Below are positions 62,492 through 64,000 of a stretch of DNA of 64,000 nucleotides, one piece after another. A program made the translations under genes and the position numbers. The notes below the pieces were generated by a model. The model worked only from the letters and a program-made list of their open reading frames with translations. It did no database searches and had not been told where the DNA came from. The DNA comes from Bin87 sp965220105 (GTDB taxonomy: Bacteria; Chloroflexota; Dehalococcoidia; Lucifugimonadales; UBA3495), in contig OZ244811.1 of NCBI GenBank assembly GCA_965220105.1, positions 310,001-374,000 on the forward strand, in the 5' to 3' direction. Positions within the stretch are counted from its first letter, which is position 1, and every line of letters begins with the position of its first letter.

Positions 62492-63843
62492 TATTCGTAC
62501 ACCTCGCGGAACCTCGCCACCACGAACTGGCTGAGCAGGTTCATCAGCAGCGTCAGCACGAACAGCGTGATTCCCACGGCGAACAACGCTTGGAACTGGG
62601 CCGTCCCCGGGATGGCGTTGTCGCTAAAGTTCGTAGTCGCCATGAAACCGGTCATCGTGTTGACCGGGCCCAGCGGATTGAACGTCAATTTGTCGTTCTG
62701 ACCGGCGGCGATGAACACGATCATCGTTTCTCCAACCGCCCGGGACATCGCCAGGATGAATGCCGCCACGATACCGGACAGGGCGCCAGGTACCACCACC
62801 CTGGTGGACACCTCCACCTTGGTGGCGCCCAGAGCGTAGGCGGCTTCCCGCAAGGACTGGGGCACCGCCCGCATCGCGTCCTCGCTGAGGCTGGACACCA
62901 TTGGAACAATCATTACGCCCATCACGATCGCCGCCGCCAGTGCGTTGAAGATGTCCACCTGATCGGTACCAGCTACCGCACGTAACAGCGGCGTCACGAA
63001 AAACAGGGCGAAGAACCCGTACACGACCGTGGGAACCCCGGCCAGAATCTCCAGGATCGGCTTGGTAATGGCCCGCATCCTGGGGGGCGCGTATTCGCTG
63101 AGGAAAATTGCCGAGAGCAGGCCCAAAGGAACCGCGATGAACATCGCCAGGATGGCAATCATCATGGTGCCCACCAGCAACGGCCAGATCCCGTAGGACC
63201 GGGGCACCAGGAGGGTCCGCCATTTGAGGTCGGTAAAGAACCGGTACCACTTCACCGACTCCGGCACCGCAAAAGAGGTGGTCTGGACGGCAGGCCCTAT
63301 ACCCAGTTGGCCCAGTACTTGCACGCTTACCTTGTAGGAGCGCCCCGGGTTACCGTCGGTGATTACGCAGGACACCCGTTCGGCAGTCAGGTGTTCGCAA
63401 TCCGACAAGTCGGTTTTCAGGCTGGGCAGGATGGATACCCGGTATCCGGTGGGTTCCTCGCCGCTGGTCGGCTTCTGCCAGCTGACGTAAATGCGCGAGT
63501 CCGTGTTGCCTTTGGCGTCCAATCGCGGGACAACGCCCGGTGCCGGCGGACCCGTAGCCATGGCTACGGTGGTCGCCGTGACGCCATCGCCTTCACTGAC
63601 CGCATATCCCTCCACAGACTTGGTTTCATAAAAATCGGAAGTGAAGAACTGCACGCCCTCGTACAGGAGAACCGCTATTATCGCCACCGTGGTGAGCACC
63701 GAAATCGCCGCCATAAGAAAAAGCACCCATCGAACGATTCGTTCGAATAGGTGCTTGCCAGTGCGTGATGCACCGAGCGGTGGACCAGCTGCAGGCACAT
63801 CTCCCGCGGCTGGTTTGCCGCCAAGTAGTTTGTCAAAGAGCAA
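62491..63843 (-). CDS. pstC: Phosphate ABC transporter permease PstC with FN3-like insert
   Basis: 450-residue PstC; typical ones have about 300-330. After the first transmembrane helix (VLFLMAAISVLTTVAIIAVL, about 38-60) the loop is enlarged by about 100 residues (about 92-190) that read like a fibronectin type III domain: PPAPGVVPRLDAKGNTDSRI, YVSWQKPTSGEEPTGYRVSI and SYKVSVQVLGQLGIGPAVQT, the Pro start, Trp, Tyr-x-V and Tyr-x-V-x-V pattern. The permease core then continues, with LEILAGVPTVVYGFFALFFV and SLREAAYALGATKVEVSTRV (EAA loop). The insert would lie outside the membrane. Start ATG 63841-63843. Confidence 0.9.
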   Translation of the reverse strand: MLFDKLLGGKPAAGDVPAAGPPLGASRTGKHLFERIVRWVLFLMAAISVLTTVAIIAVLLYEGVQFFTSDFYETKSVEGYAVSEGDGVTATTVAMATGPPAPGVVPRLDAKGNTDSRIYVSWQKPTSGEEPTGYRVSILPSLKTDLSDCEHLTAERVSCVITDGNPGRSYKVSVQVLGQLGIGPAVQTTSFAVPESVKWYRFFTDLKWRTLLVPRSYGIWPLLVGTMMIAILAMFIAVPLGLLSAIFLSEYAPPRMRAITKPILEILAGVPTVVYGFFALFFVTPLLRAVAGTDQVDIFNALAAAIVMGVMIVPMVSSLSEDAMRAVPQSLREAAYALGATKVEVSTRVVVPGALSGIVAAFILAMSRAVGETMIVFIAAGQNDKLTFNPLGPVNTMTGFMATTNFSDNAIPGTAQFQALFAVGITLFVLTLLMNLLSQFVVARFREVYE

Positions 63844-63937
63844 GATGACTTACCTGGTAACTGGGCGCTGCGGGACGCCGGAATTGGTTTGTGGTGGGCG
63901 GTTGGTCATTCGTCGGCGTTCATCTTTTGTCTGGATT

Positions 63938-63967
63938 ATAATAGGGCCAGCCCGAACATTCTGGCAA
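63938..63967 (-). promoter_or_regulatory. Promoter upstream of pstC
   Basis: Minus strand: TTGCCA (63962-63967), 18 nt, TATTAT (63938-63943), with TATAAT three bases further on. It would start transcription of pstC-pstA-pstB-phoU about 95 nt before the pstC ATG. pstS is not in the window; 63844-64000 holds no gene. No clear Pho box (direct repeats of CTGTCAT type) is seen. Confidence 0.5.
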
Positions 63968-64000
63968 CCCGCCCGCGGCGGATATTCAGGGTCTTTGGAT

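Overview
GC-rich bacterial chromosome fragment (roughly 60% GC by eye), densely coded on both strands, with no phage, plasmid or CRISPR signature. The gene mix (flavin-dependent luciferase-like monooxygenases, paired CaiB/BaiF CoA transferases, DUF1501/DUF1800 proteins, glycolate oxidase, MFS carriers, thiamine-diphosphate enzymes, Asp-box and NHL propellers) and a 23S rRNA gene with no 16S gene beside it suggest a Chloroflexota member of the Dehalococcoidia/SAR202 type. That assignment is inference; the 23S at 16352-19400 would settle it.

Layout. 1-12 kb: 3' truncated cysteine desulfurase, two seven-Asp-box propellers flanking a MetE-like methyltransferase, a DUF1801 protein, a tyrosine phosphatase followed by an ADP-ribosylglycohydrolase remnant, an amidohydrolase, two MFS transporters and a ThDP enzyme. 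11.9-16.1 kb: three insertion sequences end to end (ISAs1, IS66, ISAs1), all with frameshifted transposases and all carrying short tandem duplications. 16.2-19.6 kb: an rRNA transcription unit with promoter, 23S, initiator tRNA and terminator, but no 16S or 5S. 19.6-28.1 kb: Uma2 nuclease, ABM monooxygenase, two luciferase-like monooxygenases, two CoA transferases, SRPBCC protein and S9A oligopeptidase. 28.1-33.6 kb: amidohydrolase, trpDCFB and a secreted HNH nuclease. 33.7-43.9 kb: SDR, class V aminotransferase, then a minus-strand run DUF1501-DUF1800-NHL-glcD-glcE-glcF. 44-57 kb: repeat cluster, leuB, cation exchanger, JAMM protease, two zinc-ribbon miniproteins, phosphatase, DUF167, enoyl-CoA hydratase, metF-acpS-nnr run, PPOX protein, hydrolase, second ThDP enzyme, radC and a cupin gene broken by a MITE-like repeat. 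57-64 kb: hemD and a sirohaem nitrite/sulfite reductase behind an attenuator-like leader, then phoU-pstB-pstA-pstC.

Functional links. Glycolate oxidase converges on an alanine-glyoxylate-type aminotransferase, giving a plausible glycolate to glyoxylate to glycine route. The reductase and hemD share sirohaem. trpDCFB makes most of the tryptophan pathway, but trpE, trpG and trpA are not in the window. The most unusual signals are the micro-duplications confined mainly to the IS cluster, the strand-specific terminator in the reductase leader, the FN3-like insert in PstC, and the solitary 23S-tRNA-fMet unit with an extended processing stem.
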